Source: Robertkochia marina
GTDB lineage: Bacteria; Bacteroidota; Bacteroidia; Flavobacteriales; Flavobacteriaceae
DNA length: 64,000 nucleotides
Direction: 5' to 3'
Assembly (NCBI RefSeq): GCF_004799345.1
Contig: NZ_SSMC01000004.1
Location: 62,001-126,000 of the forward strand
Shown here: positions 27,574 through 38,636 of the stretch, in pieces
Numbering within the stretch: position 1 is the stretch's first letter
How the letters are laid out: each line of letters opens with the position of its first letter
The notes under the pieces: model-generated
What the model was told of the DNA's origin: nothing
What the model saw: only the letters and a program-made list of their open reading frames with translations
The model's database searches: none
Translations under genes and position numbers: made by a program

Positions 27574-27581
27574 TACCTTTG
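27574..27581 (+). promoter_or_regulatory. -7 element (TACCTTTG) for the PLP decarboxylase gene
   Basis: Exact TAnnTTTG match 16 bp before the start codon at 27598. Confidence 0.5.
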
Positions 27582-27597
27582 CCAAAAAAGAAGTTTT

Positions 27598-28968
27598 ATG
27601 CATAATATCGATATAGATCTGGTGGAGATGACCCTTGATGTCATGAAGTATGCCATCAATCGGATCACCCATACCGATCCGGAACTGGGAGTGCCTAAAA
27701 AGGCCGAAGAGTTAAAGGCTCAAGTGGGAGAGACCATTACTCAGAAAGGTATCGGAGGTGAGAAAGCCTTCGAACTTTTTAAAGATGTCTTTATTAAAGC
27801 TACGGTTCCTATCGATCACCCCAGGCACCTGGCTTTTGTACCTGCGGCACCCACAAGGGCAGCAATTATGTTTGACTTGGTTACCTCAGCGTCCAGTATT
27901 CACGGAGCTTACTGGATGGAAGGGGCCGGGGGGATCTTTTGTGAGAATGAGGCCATGCGCTGGTTGGTTTCCCTCACCGGTCTGCCCGAGGGCGCCTTTG
28001 GGGTTTTTACAAGCGGGGGTACCGCAGCCAACCTCTCTGCCATCGTAACAGCAAGGGAAACCTGGAGAACCAAGGAGGAGAATAGGGGTAAAAAGGGAAT
28101 GGTACTGACCTCAGTAGGAGCTCACTCTTCGATCAAGGCCATGGCCAAGGTGGCCGATGTTGATGTTTTTCTGGTGGATACCGAAGACCGTCTCAGCGGT
28201 AGTCAATTGGCAGATACCATTAATAATCTGGAAGCCAAAGACAGGGAGCGGCTCTTTGCCGTGGTAGGAACCGGGGGGACCACCAATGCAGGCATCATTG
28301 ATGACCTGGAAGGTATAGCAGAGGTGTGTCAGCAGGAATCACTTTGGTTTCATATTGATGCGGCCTACGGCGGTGGGGCCCTGTTGGCAGATTCTGTGAG
28401 ACATTTGTTCAAGGGCATTGAACATGCCGACAGTATAACGATTGACCCTCACAAATGGCTTTTCTCTCCCTACGACTGTGGGGCGGTGATCTACAGAGAC
28501 CCGGAACTTGCTAAAAAGGCGCATAGCCAGGAAGGTTCGTATCTTGATATTTTTAAGGATGAAGGGGCGCACGGTTTTAATCCGGCCGATTACCAGATCC
28601 AGTTAACCAGGCGGGTGAGAGGGTTGCCGTTATGGTTCTCTCTGGCCATGCACGGTACTGATAAATATAAATGGGCGGTTGAAGAAGGGATTACCCTGGC
28701 TAATAAGGCAGGAGAAATGATTACCAGGGAAGATCATGTGGAATTGGTAAGAGATCCGAGTCTTTCCTGTGTGCTGTTTAGAAGAAAGGGATGGACGCCT
28801 GAGGATTACCGCGATTGGACCTATAAGAATCACAGGGACGGTATAGCCCTGGTAACCCCGACCAAATGGAAAGTCGGAGATACGTATGAGACGGTGGCGA
28901 GGTTTTGTTTTATCAATCCTCATACCACCAAAAATGATATTCAGATCGTTTTGGACACCATGAAATAA
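27598..28968 (+). CDS. PLP-dependent group II amino acid decarboxylase
   Basis: This 456-residue protein has the fold-type I decarboxylase motifs: TSGGTAANLSA (139-149), the ring-stacking H175 in AHSS, D254 in HIDAAYGGG and the Schiff-base lysine K286 in DPHKWLF. The layout is that of aromatic-L-amino-acid/tyrosine/glutamate decarboxylases. The exact amino acid substrate cannot be fixed. It is divergent from the PNPOx-like gene, which might hint at a shared vitamin B6 theme. Confidence 0.9.
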   Translation: MHNIDIDLVEMTLDVMKYAINRITHTDPELGVPKKAEELKAQVGETITQKGIGGEKAFELFKDVFIKATVPIDHPRHLAFVPAAPTRAAIMFDLVTSASSIHGAYWMEGAGGIFCENEAMRWLVSLTGLPEGAFGVFTSGGTAANLSAIVTARETWRTKEENRGKKGMVLTSVGAHSSIKAMAKVADVDVFLVDTEDRLSGSQLADTINNLEAKDRERLFAVVGTGGTTNAGIIDDLEGIAEVCQQESLWFHIDAAYGGGALLADSVRHLFKGIEHADSITIDPHKWLFSPYDCGAVIYRDPELAKKAHSQEGSYLDIFKDEGAHGFNPADYQIQLTRRVRGLPLWFSLAMHGTDKYKWAVEEGITLANKAGEMITREDHVELVRDPSLSCVLFRRKGWTPEDYRDWTYKNHRDGIALVTPTKWKVGDTYETVARFCFINPHTTKNDIQIVLDTMK

Positions 28969-29003
28969 AAGGAGTAAAGCGGTAAGGGGTTCTTTGAATT
29001 ACC

Positions 29004-30422
29004 TTACTGCTGCTCATTTAACTTTTCTCCGAAAAGGTCTCTGAGACTCAGGTTGAGCCCTACCAGAAAACGCCAGCGATTGATCCCGATCTTAAAAGTT
29101 TCTTCGGTGGGCAGCAGTGCATCTATCGGGCGGTCGCGAACCGAATTGAATTCCTGAACTCCTGTCGTGAATATGGCACCAAAAACCACATCAGCCCGAT
29201 TGAATTTCCAGTTAAATCCGCCTCCAAAATGATAGTTGTCAAAGGCAAGGAGGTTAGATACCCCAATGCCATCTGCAGAGCCGAGAACTTCATCAGCTTC
29301 CTTAAGAGGAGAAAAATCAGTGCTGAAACTGAGATAAGTGTCCAGTTTTGGAGTGAGTTCTATCTCGCCTCCGGCTCCGAAATTAATGATAGATCGTCTT
29401 TTTTCCTGGAAGGCCAGGGAAGCTTCTTCACCGGTAGATCCTCCCAGAGAGGGAATTTCAATTCGGTCATAGGTGCCGGTAGGCGCATACCAGCTCAGGT
29501 TGAGGTGTATCCTATGGTTCTTGATCGGAATTCCGGCCCCGACATTAATGCTTAGAGGTGTTTTCTGGGTGCTTTCCAGGTCATTGAGGTCTTCATAGAT
29601 GAAGAGATCGTCCAGGGTGGTGTTAGTGGCCAGGATCTCATCAAAATTAAATTTGCCCTGCCCGAAAATTTCCAGGTAAGGCAGGTCAATATTTACACCC
29701 AGTTCCCATTTTTCGAAGATCCAGGCTGCAGCGATCTTAAAGTACAGGCCATAAGATGATTGAGAGAACCGCAGGTTAGATTCGTATATATTCACTTCAT
29801 CCTGGTTCACGTCCTGTATAAGCCTGGTGCCATCGCCTCCGCTATAGGTGTAATAAGATGCGAAAAGGGAGGCTCCAAGGGCAAAGCCATCGTGTACCTT
29901 ATAGGCCCAGGTGAGGCCGAACCAGTCTTCCCGTAACCTGTTGTTAATGTCTACCTTGAGGTTGAGTTGATTACCCGGGGTGATTTGCGGGTCGTCTTCA
30001 TTGGAGACGACTCCGGAGTTAAAGCCTAATGATAAATTCAGGCGGTTTCTTGAAATAGAGGAATAGTAAAACCGGGTATTGAACATATCAAAACTACCTG
30101 CTATCATACCGGGAATGCCTGTAAAATTGGAAGTCTGAAAGCGTTCATCAGGAACCAGTTCGTCTATGGTGATCCGGTTCCATTCATAGAACTTACCCTG
30201 AACAAGAAACCCGGGGTTTTTGATCAGTGCCAGTCGTGCCGGGTTGTAGTATACGGCCCCCAGATCATTTACACTTCCTGTTACATTTCCGTTTAAAAGC
30301 ACTGAACGGTTTCCGAAGTTTTCATACTCATAACCCCGTTGTGCTAAACACGAAACAGATGCGATCAAAAAAAACAAGGCAGCGGTGATTAGGGGAGGTG
30401 AAAGGTTGTTGTTTGTTTTCAT
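29004..30422 (-). CDS. FadL/OmpP1-like outer-membrane protein, copy 2
   Basis: This 472-residue protein has a signal peptide (FLIASVSCLAQ) followed by RGYEYENFGNRSVLLNGN and the FadL-type motif YYNPARLAL. Alternating beta strands continue to a C-terminal FLVGLNLSL segment. FadL/OmpP1 barrels transport hydrophobic compounds; no ligand is visible. It is a tandem paralogue of the next gene upstream, with strong identity in the first 50 mature residues. Confidence 0.8.
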   Translation of the reverse strand: MKTNNNLSPPLITAALFFLIASVSCLAQRGYEYENFGNRSVLLNGNVTGSVNDLGAVYYNPARLALIKNPGFLVQGKFYEWNRITIDELVPDERFQTSNFTGIPGMIAGSFDMFNTRFYYSSISRNRLNLSLGFNSGVVSNEDDPQITPGNQLNLKVDINNRLREDWFGLTWAYKVHDGFALGASLFASYYTYSGGDGTRLIQDVNQDEVNIYESNLRFSQSSYGLYFKIAAAWIFEKWELGVNIDLPYLEIFGQGKFNFDEILATNTTLDDLFIYEDLNDLESTQKTPLSINVGAGIPIKNHRIHLNLSWYAPTGTYDRIEIPSLGGSTGEEASLAFQEKRRSIINFGAGGEIELTPKLDTYLSFSTDFSPLKEADEVLGSADGIGVSNLLAFDNYHFGGGFNWKFNRADVVFGAIFTTGVQEFNSVRDRPIDALLPTEETFKIGINRWRFLVGLNLSLRDLFGEKLNEQQ

Positions 30423-30534
30423 GAGTCAATTGGATTGCTCATGGTTAATCCCGGTAAGATCATTAACGGTCAGGTGCCTTATAAAGATACAACCTTTTGC
30501 GATAAATACGGCAGTATCCGATGTTCCTGCGTAA

Positions 30535-31926
30535 CTAGAGTCCGAATCCGGAGAAATTAAATCCTACCAGGAATCTCCAGCGATCTACCTTTATATTTAG
30601 GTCGGTATCGTCAAAATTGTCAACACCCACCGGCAGGGTGATCGATCTTTCAAAATCTCCCGATCCAGAGGTGTTTACCGCACCAAGGGTGATGGCAAAC
30701 GACTTGAACGTTAGGCCTACCCCGCCGCCGAGATGGAGGTAGTCAAGGGTCAGGATGTTTGATTCGCCAAAATTGTTACCTCCGTTTAAAAAAGTGTCTT
30801 CGGGATTGAGGGGAGAATGGTCTGTGGTAAAACTCAAATAAGTGTTGATCTTTTCACTAATAAATATTTCTGCTCCTGCTCCAATATTCCAGACGGGGTT
30901 AAGCTTTTCCTTCGCTTCGATCAGGGTGGTGGGTTCTGTAGTGCTTTCTAAAGGAGGTATTTCAATACGGTCGTAACTGCCTACCCCTGCATGCCAGTCG
31001 GTATTCAGATGAAGGGTGCTTTTTCCGATAGGAATTCCAGCTCCGAAATTGATGCCGAGAGGAACCTTGCGTCTTGCCACCAATCCTGAGAATTGATTGA
31101 TGGTAAAAATGTCTTCATTGGTAACCCGATCGGTAAAGAAATCTTTAGAATTGAAACTGCTGTCATCACGAAGTTCAATATAAGGAAGATCGATGGTGAG
31201 GCCCATCGAAAGGTGTTTTTGCTGCCATGCAGCAGATACTTTTCCAAAAAGTCCGGTCGATGCCTGGGTGTATTTCAGGTCTCCGTTGAATTGCAGCAGA
31301 TTTTGATCGTTTTCAGAGATGATAAAATCAAAGGAGTCACCTCCCGAATAGTTGTAAAATGACAAAAAGGTGGAGATACCTACCGAGAAGTTATCAGAGA
31401 TCTTTTTAGCCCAGCTCAATCCAAACCATTCTTCCCTCAGGTTGATGTCGATGGCTGCATCGGCATTGAAGAGGATGCCCGGGGCAATATTGTCGGTGTT
31501 GTTCTCATCTAATATTCCGGAGTCAAAACTGGAGCTAATGTTAATTCGATTTCGCAGCATAAAGGAGAAGTAGATTTTCTCACTACCTATGCTCGTGGCG
31601 GCTGCCATTAAGCCCGGAAGTGCGTTAAATTGCTTGTTCTCAATGTTGATGCCCGCGCCCAGAAAATCGTTAACATTCACTTCCGTTCTTTCATAGAACC
31701 TTCCCTCAACCGAGAATTTCGGGTTCTCTATTATGGCGAGTCTTGCAGGATTATAAAATACCCCACCAAGGTCATTTACACTGCCGGTTACATTGCCGTT
31801 CAAAAGCACGGAACGGTTTCCGAAGTTTTCATACCGATAACTTCTTTGAGCCTGCATGGAAAGAATGGTAAGTTGAAATAAAATAAGCAGGAGGAGTCTT
31901 CTTAGCGAGGGTATTTCTGTGATCAT
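30535..31926 (-). CDS. FadL/OmpP1-like outer-membrane protein, copy 1
   Basis: This 463-residue protein has a signal peptide (LILFQLTILSMQA) and the same opening as its paralogue (YRYENFGNRSVLLNGN, then FYNPARLAII). Strand patterns are maintained throughout, and both end with an RWRFLVG strand. Both genes point the same way with a 112-bp gap and may form an operon. Function is unknown beyond an outer-membrane barrel prediction. Confidence 0.8.
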   Translation of the reverse strand: MITEIPSLRRLLLLILFQLTILSMQAQRSYRYENFGNRSVLLNGNVTGSVNDLGGVFYNPARLAIIENPKFSVEGRFYERTEVNVNDFLGAGINIENKQFNALPGLMAAATSIGSEKIYFSFMLRNRINISSSFDSGILDENNTDNIAPGILFNADAAIDINLREEWFGLSWAKKISDNFSVGISTFLSFYNYSGGDSFDFIISENDQNLLQFNGDLKYTQASTGLFGKVSAAWQQKHLSMGLTIDLPYIELRDDSSFNSKDFFTDRVTNEDIFTINQFSGLVARRKVPLGINFGAGIPIGKSTLHLNTDWHAGVGSYDRIEIPPLESTTEPTTLIEAKEKLNPVWNIGAGAEIFISEKINTYLSFTTDHSPLNPEDTFLNGGNNFGESNILTLDYLHLGGGVGLTFKSFAITLGAVNTSGSGDFERSITLPVGVDNFDDTDLNIKVDRWRFLVGFNFSGFGL

Positions 31927-32065
31927 TACCTGTATTTCTGGTTTAAGGAATTACCTTTTGGTAGACTAACCATTGGGTAAAGCAGATCAATGTGGAGGTA
32001 GTGGGGGTGAGACTATTTTTTATAAATATACTCCAAAAGAACCTTTTGGAAACAACGCAATTTGT

Positions 32066-32073
32066 TATTTTTG
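32066..32073 (+). promoter_or_regulatory. Promoter of guaA (TTG-N17-TATTTTTG)
   Basis: TATTTTTG is an exact -7 match, with TTG at 32046-32048. Only 3 nt separate the element from the guaA ATG, so a transcript would begin at or within the start codon. Confidence 0.55.
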
Positions 32074-32076
32074 CGC

Positions 32077-33606
32077 ATGCAAAACAACGTACTCATTTTA
32101 GATTTCGGGTCGCAGTATACCCAGCTCATTGCAAGAAGGGTAAGAGAATTAAATATTTACTGCGAGATTCATCCATTTAACAATCCTCCTCAAGATGTTT
32201 CAGGATTTAAGGCAGTGATCCTTTCGGGAAGTCCTTTCTCTGTTCGTTCAGAAGATGCTCCCCATCCTGATCTTTCCGCCATCAAAGGTAAGTTGCCTTT
32301 ATTGGCTGTTTGTTATGGTGCCCAATATTTGGCGCATTTTAACGGAGGAAGCGTAGAACCTTCTGATATCAGGGAGTATGGTAGAGCCAACCTTTCCTAT
32401 ATCAACAGCTCAGAGCCTTTCTTTGAAGGTATAGAGGAAGGAAGCCAGGTTTGGATGAGTCACAGTGATACGATCAAAAAACTTCCTGAGGGAGGTGTAA
32501 GGGTTGCCAGTACTGCCGATGTTGAAAATGCAGCTTACCGAATAGAAGGTGAGGAAACTTATGCGATTCAATTCCACCCTGAGGTATATCACACTACCGA
32601 CGGGCGTCAGTTACTGGAGAACTTCCTGGTAAAGATCGCCGGGGTAGCACAAACCTGGACACCCGATAATTTTGTTGATATGACCGTGGCTGACCTTAAA
32701 AAGAAGGTGGGTGACGGAAAAGTGGTTCTGGGACTTTCAGGAGGTGTCGATTCTACCGTTGCTGCGGTTTTACTCAATAAAGCCATAGGGAAGAACCTGT
32801 ACTGTATTTTTGTGAACAATGGCTTGTTGCGTAAGAACGAGTTTGAAAATGTGCTCAAACAATACGAAGGTATGGGGTTGAATGTTAAAGGTGTGGATGC
32901 TTCGGCACGTTTTTTGGAAGCTTTAAAGGGTGTTGAAGATCCTGAGCTGAAACGAAAGGCTATCGGACGCGTTTTCATTGAAGTTTTTGATGATGAAGCC
33001 CATGAGCTGAAGGATGTTGAATGGCTTGGACAAGGTACGATCTACCCTGATGTGATCGAATCGATCTCAGTAAAAGGGCCTTCGGCAACCATTAAAAGCC
33101 ACCATAATGTGGGCGGCTTGCCTGATTTTATGAAGTTAAAGGTGGTGGAGCCTCTGAATATGTTGTTTAAAGATGAGGTGCGTCGTGTGGGTGCCAGTAT
33201 GGGAATCGATGCAGAACTCCTTGGAAGACACCCATTTCCGGGGCCCGGTCTAGGAATCAGGATCCTGGGTGATATTACTGCCGAAAAAGTTCGTATGTTG
33301 CAGGAAGTAGACCATATCTTTATTGAGGGTCTAAAAAGCTGGGGACTTTACGACAAAGTTTGGCAGGCAGGTGCTATGTTGCTGCCGGTAAACTCAGTTG
33401 GAGTTATGGGCGATGAGCGTACTTATGAGAAATGTGTGGCGTTGAGAGCCGTTGAAAGTACCGATGGAATGACGGCAGACTGGGTGCATTTGCCCTACGA
33501 CTTTTTACAAAAAGTATCGAACGATATAATAAATAAGGTCAAAGGCGTTAATAGAGTAGTATATGACATTAGCTCGAAACCCCCGGCGACCATAGAATGG
33601 GAATAA
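32077..33606 (+). CDS. guaA: GMP synthase (glutamine-hydrolysing)
   Basis: The start [13 protein letters not shown] is chosen because GuaA proteins begin exactly here; an upstream TTG/ATG start at 32062 would overlap the promoter. The 509-residue protein has the class I amidotransferase domain (LAVCYGAQ nucleophile Cys, FHPEVYHT His/Glu), the ATP pyrophosphatase P-loop [10 protein letters not shown], and the C-terminal dimerisation domain ending [14 protein letters not shown]. It converts XMP to GMP in the cytoplasm. The next gene starts 13 bp downstream. Confidence 0.98.
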   Translation: MQNNVLILDFGSQYTQLIARRVRELNIYCEIHPFNNPPQDVSGFKAVILSGSPFSVRSEDAPHPDLSAIKGKLPLLAVCYGAQYLAHFNGGSVEPSDIREYGRANLSYINSSEPFFEGIEEGSQVWMSHSDTIKKLPEGGVRVASTADVENAAYRIEGEETYAIQFHPEVYHTTDGRQLLENFLVKIAGVAQTWTPDNFVDMTVADLKKKVGDGKVVLGLSGGVDSTVAAVLLNKAIGKNLYCIFVNNGLLRKNEFENVLKQYEGMGLNVKGVDASARFLEALKGVEDPELKRKAIGRVFIEVFDDEAHELKDVEWLGQGTIYPDVIESISVKGPSATIKSHHNVGGLPDFMKLKVVEPLNMLFKDEVRRVGASMGIDAELLGRHPFPGPGLGIRILGDITAEKVRMLQEVDHIFIEGLKSWGLYDKVWQAGAMLLPVNSVGVMGDERTYEKCVALRAVESTDGMTADWVHLPYDFLQKVSNDIINKVKGVNRVVYDISSKPPATIEWE

Positions 33607-33619
33607 CCTAAATTTATCC

Positions 33620-35629
33620 ATGAAGAACAACATACTTGTATTACTGGCCCTGGTATCATTTTCAATCGCTTTTGCACAGCAGCAGTTTAAAACGCATGCT
33701 GTAAAAGAAGGGGAAACCCTGGAACAAATCGCGAGAAAATACCGGGTAACCCCGTTTAATCTCCTAAAATACAATCCCGAAGCTAAGAATGGTGTTGAGC
33801 CTAATACCATACTGGTCATTCCTGTGGCTGCAGGTGAGCGCTCAGATCTGACCCTTCCGCAAGGAACCGTTTCTGCTGAAGGAAAGGAAAGAACCCCGGA
33901 GCGTTTTATAAAGCACAGGGTAAAACGTAAGGAAACCCTTTTCAGTCTTGCCCGTAAATACAATGTTACCGAATCAGACATCAAACGTTACAATTCTGAA
34001 CTCTACAGTCGTATGCCCAGAAAGGGAGAGCGTTTGGAGATCCCTGTATTTAAGACTGTTCAAACCCAGACCGGCTGGAGGGTTCCTGAAGACGGACTCG
34101 TTCCGTATATCGTAAAACCTTCAGAAGGAAAGTGGCGCATTGCCTATGAGCATGGTATTACCGAGGATAGACTTCAGGAGTTGAATCCTGAAATGAAAGA
34201 TGTTCTGCAGGAAGGCGATACGTTAATGGTACCTTTTGTGCCCGGAAATGAGAAGTCGGTCGTTGTAGACAGTCTTTATAATTATTATGTGGTTAAGCCT
34301 GCAGAAGGTTTTTACAGGTTAAAGATCAAGCTCGGATTAGGACAGGCAGAGTTGGAAGCCTTGAACCCTATTTTAAAAGATTCAGGACTTCAGAGAGGAA
34401 TGGTGCTGAAGCTTCCGAAATCGGCGGGACAGGATCTGGTGATCAACAATGGGGTGCTTCTGGAAAAATTTTCACTGGCCGACAGTATTGATACCCCTGC
34501 CCGGGCAAAGGTAGGATTGGTGCTCCCGTTTGACCTGAGATCGGTAAATTTTGATTCCCTTTCGGGTACCAAGAACGATATTAAAAGATCTCCTCTGCTG
34601 GGTATATCACTCGATTTTTATACAGGGGTGCTCGTGGCGCTGGATTCAGCAAGAAATATGGGGATCTCAGTTGATATGAAGGTCTACGACAGTGGACAAA
34701 AAGATCAGTTTGTGCAGCAATTGGTCAATCAACGCGATCTTCGGGAAATGGATGCTATCGTGGGACCTGTTCGGCCATCGGTTATCAATAGCCTGAGTCG
34801 CTATGTTGAGCGGGATTCCGTGCCTGTCTTTGCGCCTTTTGCCAATAAAGGCCTGGATATGAGATCCAACGTTTTTCAAACCCTTCCGCCTGATTACCTG
34901 ATGCGGTCAGAAATGTTGAGGTATCTGGAGAATTATGGGGCAGATAAGAATGTGATCATTATAACCGACCGGGAGAATGCAGAAGTAAAATCAAGATTAA
35001 CTTCTATTTTTCCAATGGCCAAGGTGATCGATACCCTGGAAGGGAAGTTTTTGCGAATTGAAGACCTTGATTCATTGCTATTGTCGTCAGAGAAGGAGAA
35101 TTGGGTTATTCTTGAGACCGATTCCTTTAACCTGATCGGGAATGTGACCGCTGTGGTTAATTCAGCTCAAACAAAAGATTTTCGTATCAGGCTGCTGACC
35201 ACCCTGAGAGGGAATGTGTATGACAATAAGAATATTTCCAATCTTCACCTTTCAAACCTTAACTTCCAATACCCGACTTTTTACAAGCCGGTTGATGAAT
35301 CCTCAGTGTTTCACCAGATGTATGAGAAGCGTTTTGGAGGCTTGCCGAACCGTTATGCCACTCGCGGATTTGATCTCATGTTCGATGTTCTGCTGCGGTT
35401 GGCTTACGACAAAGACCTGAGTTACGTTGCAGGAAAGGTGGGTGAAACGGAATACATTGAGAATAAATTTAACTACCAGCGCGGACTGCAGGGAGGTTAC
35501 GTGAACAGAGCTCTGTATATTGTCCGTTATGAAGATCTAACCATTAAAGAAGTAAACCCAAATGCCGACCTCTACAGTAAAGTACCTCGGAGCGCTTCGA
35601 ACGGAGTGCCTTCATCAAAAAAGCGGTAA
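33620..35629 (+). CDS. LysM-repeat protein with a type 1 periplasmic-binding (LpoA-like) domain
   Basis: This 669-residue protein has a signal peptide (LLALVSFSIAFAQ), then LysM units: two good ones (about residues 24-70, HAVKEGETLEQIARKYRVT; and 97-142, HRVKRKETLFSLARKYNVT) and two degenerate ones (about 158-203 and 218-265). From about 290 a type 1 periplasmic-binding fold is suggested by VGLVLPFDL, LDFYTGVLVALDSARNMG, DAIVGPVRPSVINSLS and VPVFAPFANKG. LysM binds glycan strands; the second half resembles LpoA-type regulators of penicillin-binding proteins or amino-acid-binding proteins. It is co-oriented with guaA and overlaps osmC. Confidence 0.88.
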   Translation: MKNNILVLLALVSFSIAFAQQQFKTHAVKEGETLEQIARKYRVTPFNLLKYNPEAKNGVEPNTILVIPVAAGERSDLTLPQGTVSAEGKERTPERFIKHRVKRKETLFSLARKYNVTESDIKRYNSELYSRMPRKGERLEIPVFKTVQTQTGWRVPEDGLVPYIVKPSEGKWRIAYEHGITEDRLQELNPEMKDVLQEGDTLMVPFVPGNEKSVVVDSLYNYYVVKPAEGFYRLKIKLGLGQAELEALNPILKDSGLQRGMVLKLPKSAGQDLVINNGVLLEKFSLADSIDTPARAKVGLVLPFDLRSVNFDSLSGTKNDIKRSPLLGISLDFYTGVLVALDSARNMGISVDMKVYDSGQKDQFVQQLVNQRDLREMDAIVGPVRPSVINSLSRYVERDSVPVFAPFANKGLDMRSNVFQTLPPDYLMRSEMLRYLENYGADKNVIIITDRENAEVKSRLTSIFPMAKVIDTLEGKFLRIEDLDSLLLSSEKENWVILETDSFNLIGNVTAVVNSAQTKDFRIRLLTTLRGNVYDNKNISNLHLSNLNFQYPTFYKPVDESSVFHQMYEKRFGGLPNRYATRGFDLMFDVLLRLAYDKDLSYVAGKVGETEYIENKFNYQRGLQGGYVNRALYIVRYEDLTIKEVNPNADLYSKVPRSASNGVPSSKKR

Positions 35630-35966
35630 TACTTTTATTACTGATGCCCCCGTTGACAACAACGGAAAAGGAGAGGCCTTTTCTCCAACAGATACGGTAG
35701 CAACTGCCCTTGGCAGCTGTATGCTGACCGTAATGGGTATCAAAGCACGCGATATGGCTGTTGACCTTACAGGGGCCATAGCCAGTATCGAGAAGGTCAT
35801 GGCTTCAGCTCCCAGGAGAATCTCCGAGATCAAGGTAGTAGTTGATATTCCGGTAAAACCTTCAGACAAGGATCAAAAGATCCTGGAACACACCGCAAGA
35901 ACCTGTCCGGTGTTGATGAGCATTCATCCGGAGATCAAAAAGGATATTACCTTTCATTGGGGGTGA
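35562..35966 (+). CDS. OsmC-family protein (thiol peroxidase/redox type)
   Basis: This 134-residue protein matches OsmC: TVKYLGALRTECLHQKSG, the TDAPVDNNGKGEAFSPTDT motif, the first Cys in ALGSCMLTVMGI and the second in HTARTCPVLMSI. OsmC proteins reduce organic hydroperoxides. The start lies inside the preceding gene (68-nt overlap). The overlapped N-terminus is the conserved family start, so the overlap is real and not a start-calling error. Confidence 0.92.
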   Translation: MPTSTVKYLGALRTECLHQKSGNTFITDAPVDNNGKGEAFSPTDTVATALGSCMLTVMGIKARDMAVDLTGAIASIEKVMASAPRRISEIKVVVDIPVKPSDKDQKILEHTARTCPVLMSIHPEIKKDITFHWG

Positions 35967-35976
35967 GGCGTTGTAG

Positions 35977-36501
35977 ATGAGGTTGTTGGTTCTTTTAGGA
36001 TTTCTTGTTTTTTTTTCGCCGCCGCCGCAGGAGACTGTCGTGGAATGGTCGCCTCAAAGCAGGCTTACCTGGGAAGACTTCAAGGGAGATCCTGAAACTC
36101 AAACCGATGCCGCTGCTACCACAGTTTCAGCACTTTCTTACCGATTCCAGGGGTATATGCAAGGACCTGAGCTCATCTACGAATACCATGTTAAGGCTTT
36201 GTTCTTCCCTGAAAAAAGTTGGGTGCGTCCGGAGTTAAAGGATGAAGAGCTTCTGCTTCATGAACAGCTGCACTTTGATATTACGGCCTGGTATGCCATA
36301 AAACTCAAGCAAGCCTTTGATACCATTAGACCTGTGAAAGATCCAAAAGAAAAGATCGCAGCCGTTTACAATACCATAAGAAAAGAGCTCGACTCTGTGC
36401 AGGATCGTTATGACCGGGAAACCGATTTTTCCCGAAATACCCAGGAACAGTTGTTGTGGCAGTCAAGGGTGAGAACTTATCTGAAGAATGCCTATGACTG
36501 A
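35977..36501 (+). CDS. DUF922-like secreted protein with HEQLH motif
   Basis: This 174-residue protein has a short signal peptide (MRLLVLLGFLVFFSPPPQ), the DUF922-like opening RLTWEDFKGDPE and a zinc-protease-like HEQLHFDITAW (HExxH) segment at about residues 92-102. DUF922 proteins are treated as putative Zn-dependent proteases. Activity is not proven. Its stop overlaps the next start. Confidence 0.85.
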   Translation: MRLLVLLGFLVFFSPPPQETVVEWSPQSRLTWEDFKGDPETQTDAAATTVSALSYRFQGYMQGPELIYEYHVKALFFPEKSWVRPELKDEELLLHEQLHFDITAWYAIKLKQAFDTIRPVKDPKEKIAAVYNTIRKELDSVQDRYDRETDFSRNTQEQLLWQSRVRTYLKNAYD

Positions 36502-36721
36502 CCAACGGGAGTTTTTGAAGAAGCTGGCCTTTATGAAAATGCCCTATGGAAAGTACAAGGGCAGGTACCTGGTAGATATCCCGGAGGCCTATTATACCTG
36601 GTTTCATCAAAAGGGATTTCCGGAAGGTAAGTTGGGGTTGTACTTGCAATCCATGTACGAGATCAAGATGAATGGTTTGGAGTATTTGATCAGAAAGATC
36701 ATCAGGGAATATCAAAAGTAG
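36488..36721 (+). CDS. DUF3820 family protein
   Basis: This 77-residue protein has MPYGKYKGRYLVDIPEAYYTWF and GLYLQSMYEIKMNGL, the DUF3820 pattern (a small putative quorum-regulator/nuclease-associated family of unclear function). The start is 36488 or 36494 (MTDQRE). It overlaps the DUF922 gene by 8-14 bp and ends about 190 bp before pyrG. Confidence 0.88.
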   Translation: MPMTDQREFLKKLAFMKMPYGKYKGRYLVDIPEAYYTWFHQKGFPEGKLGLYLQSMYEIKMNGLEYLIRKIIREYQK

Positions 36722-36854
36722 GCCCGGGATTGCGAATCTCACAGCTTAAAGGCTGAAACCTTGAGAATTTGAAGCCTTGATTAAAAGCTCTTTAAATTAA
36801 TCTTATCTCTGTTTTAAAATCTTAAAATTAGCCGCCAGCCTCGGGGAATATTAA

Positions 36855-38543
<1,689 letters not shown>

Positions 38544-38636
38544 TAACCTGCTTTCGGGGAGGTTTTTGCTTCCCTGCTAATAGTAAATACTGAGGTGGAA
38601 GTGTAGCTTTTACCTCCTTTCCTTTAAATCAATACT

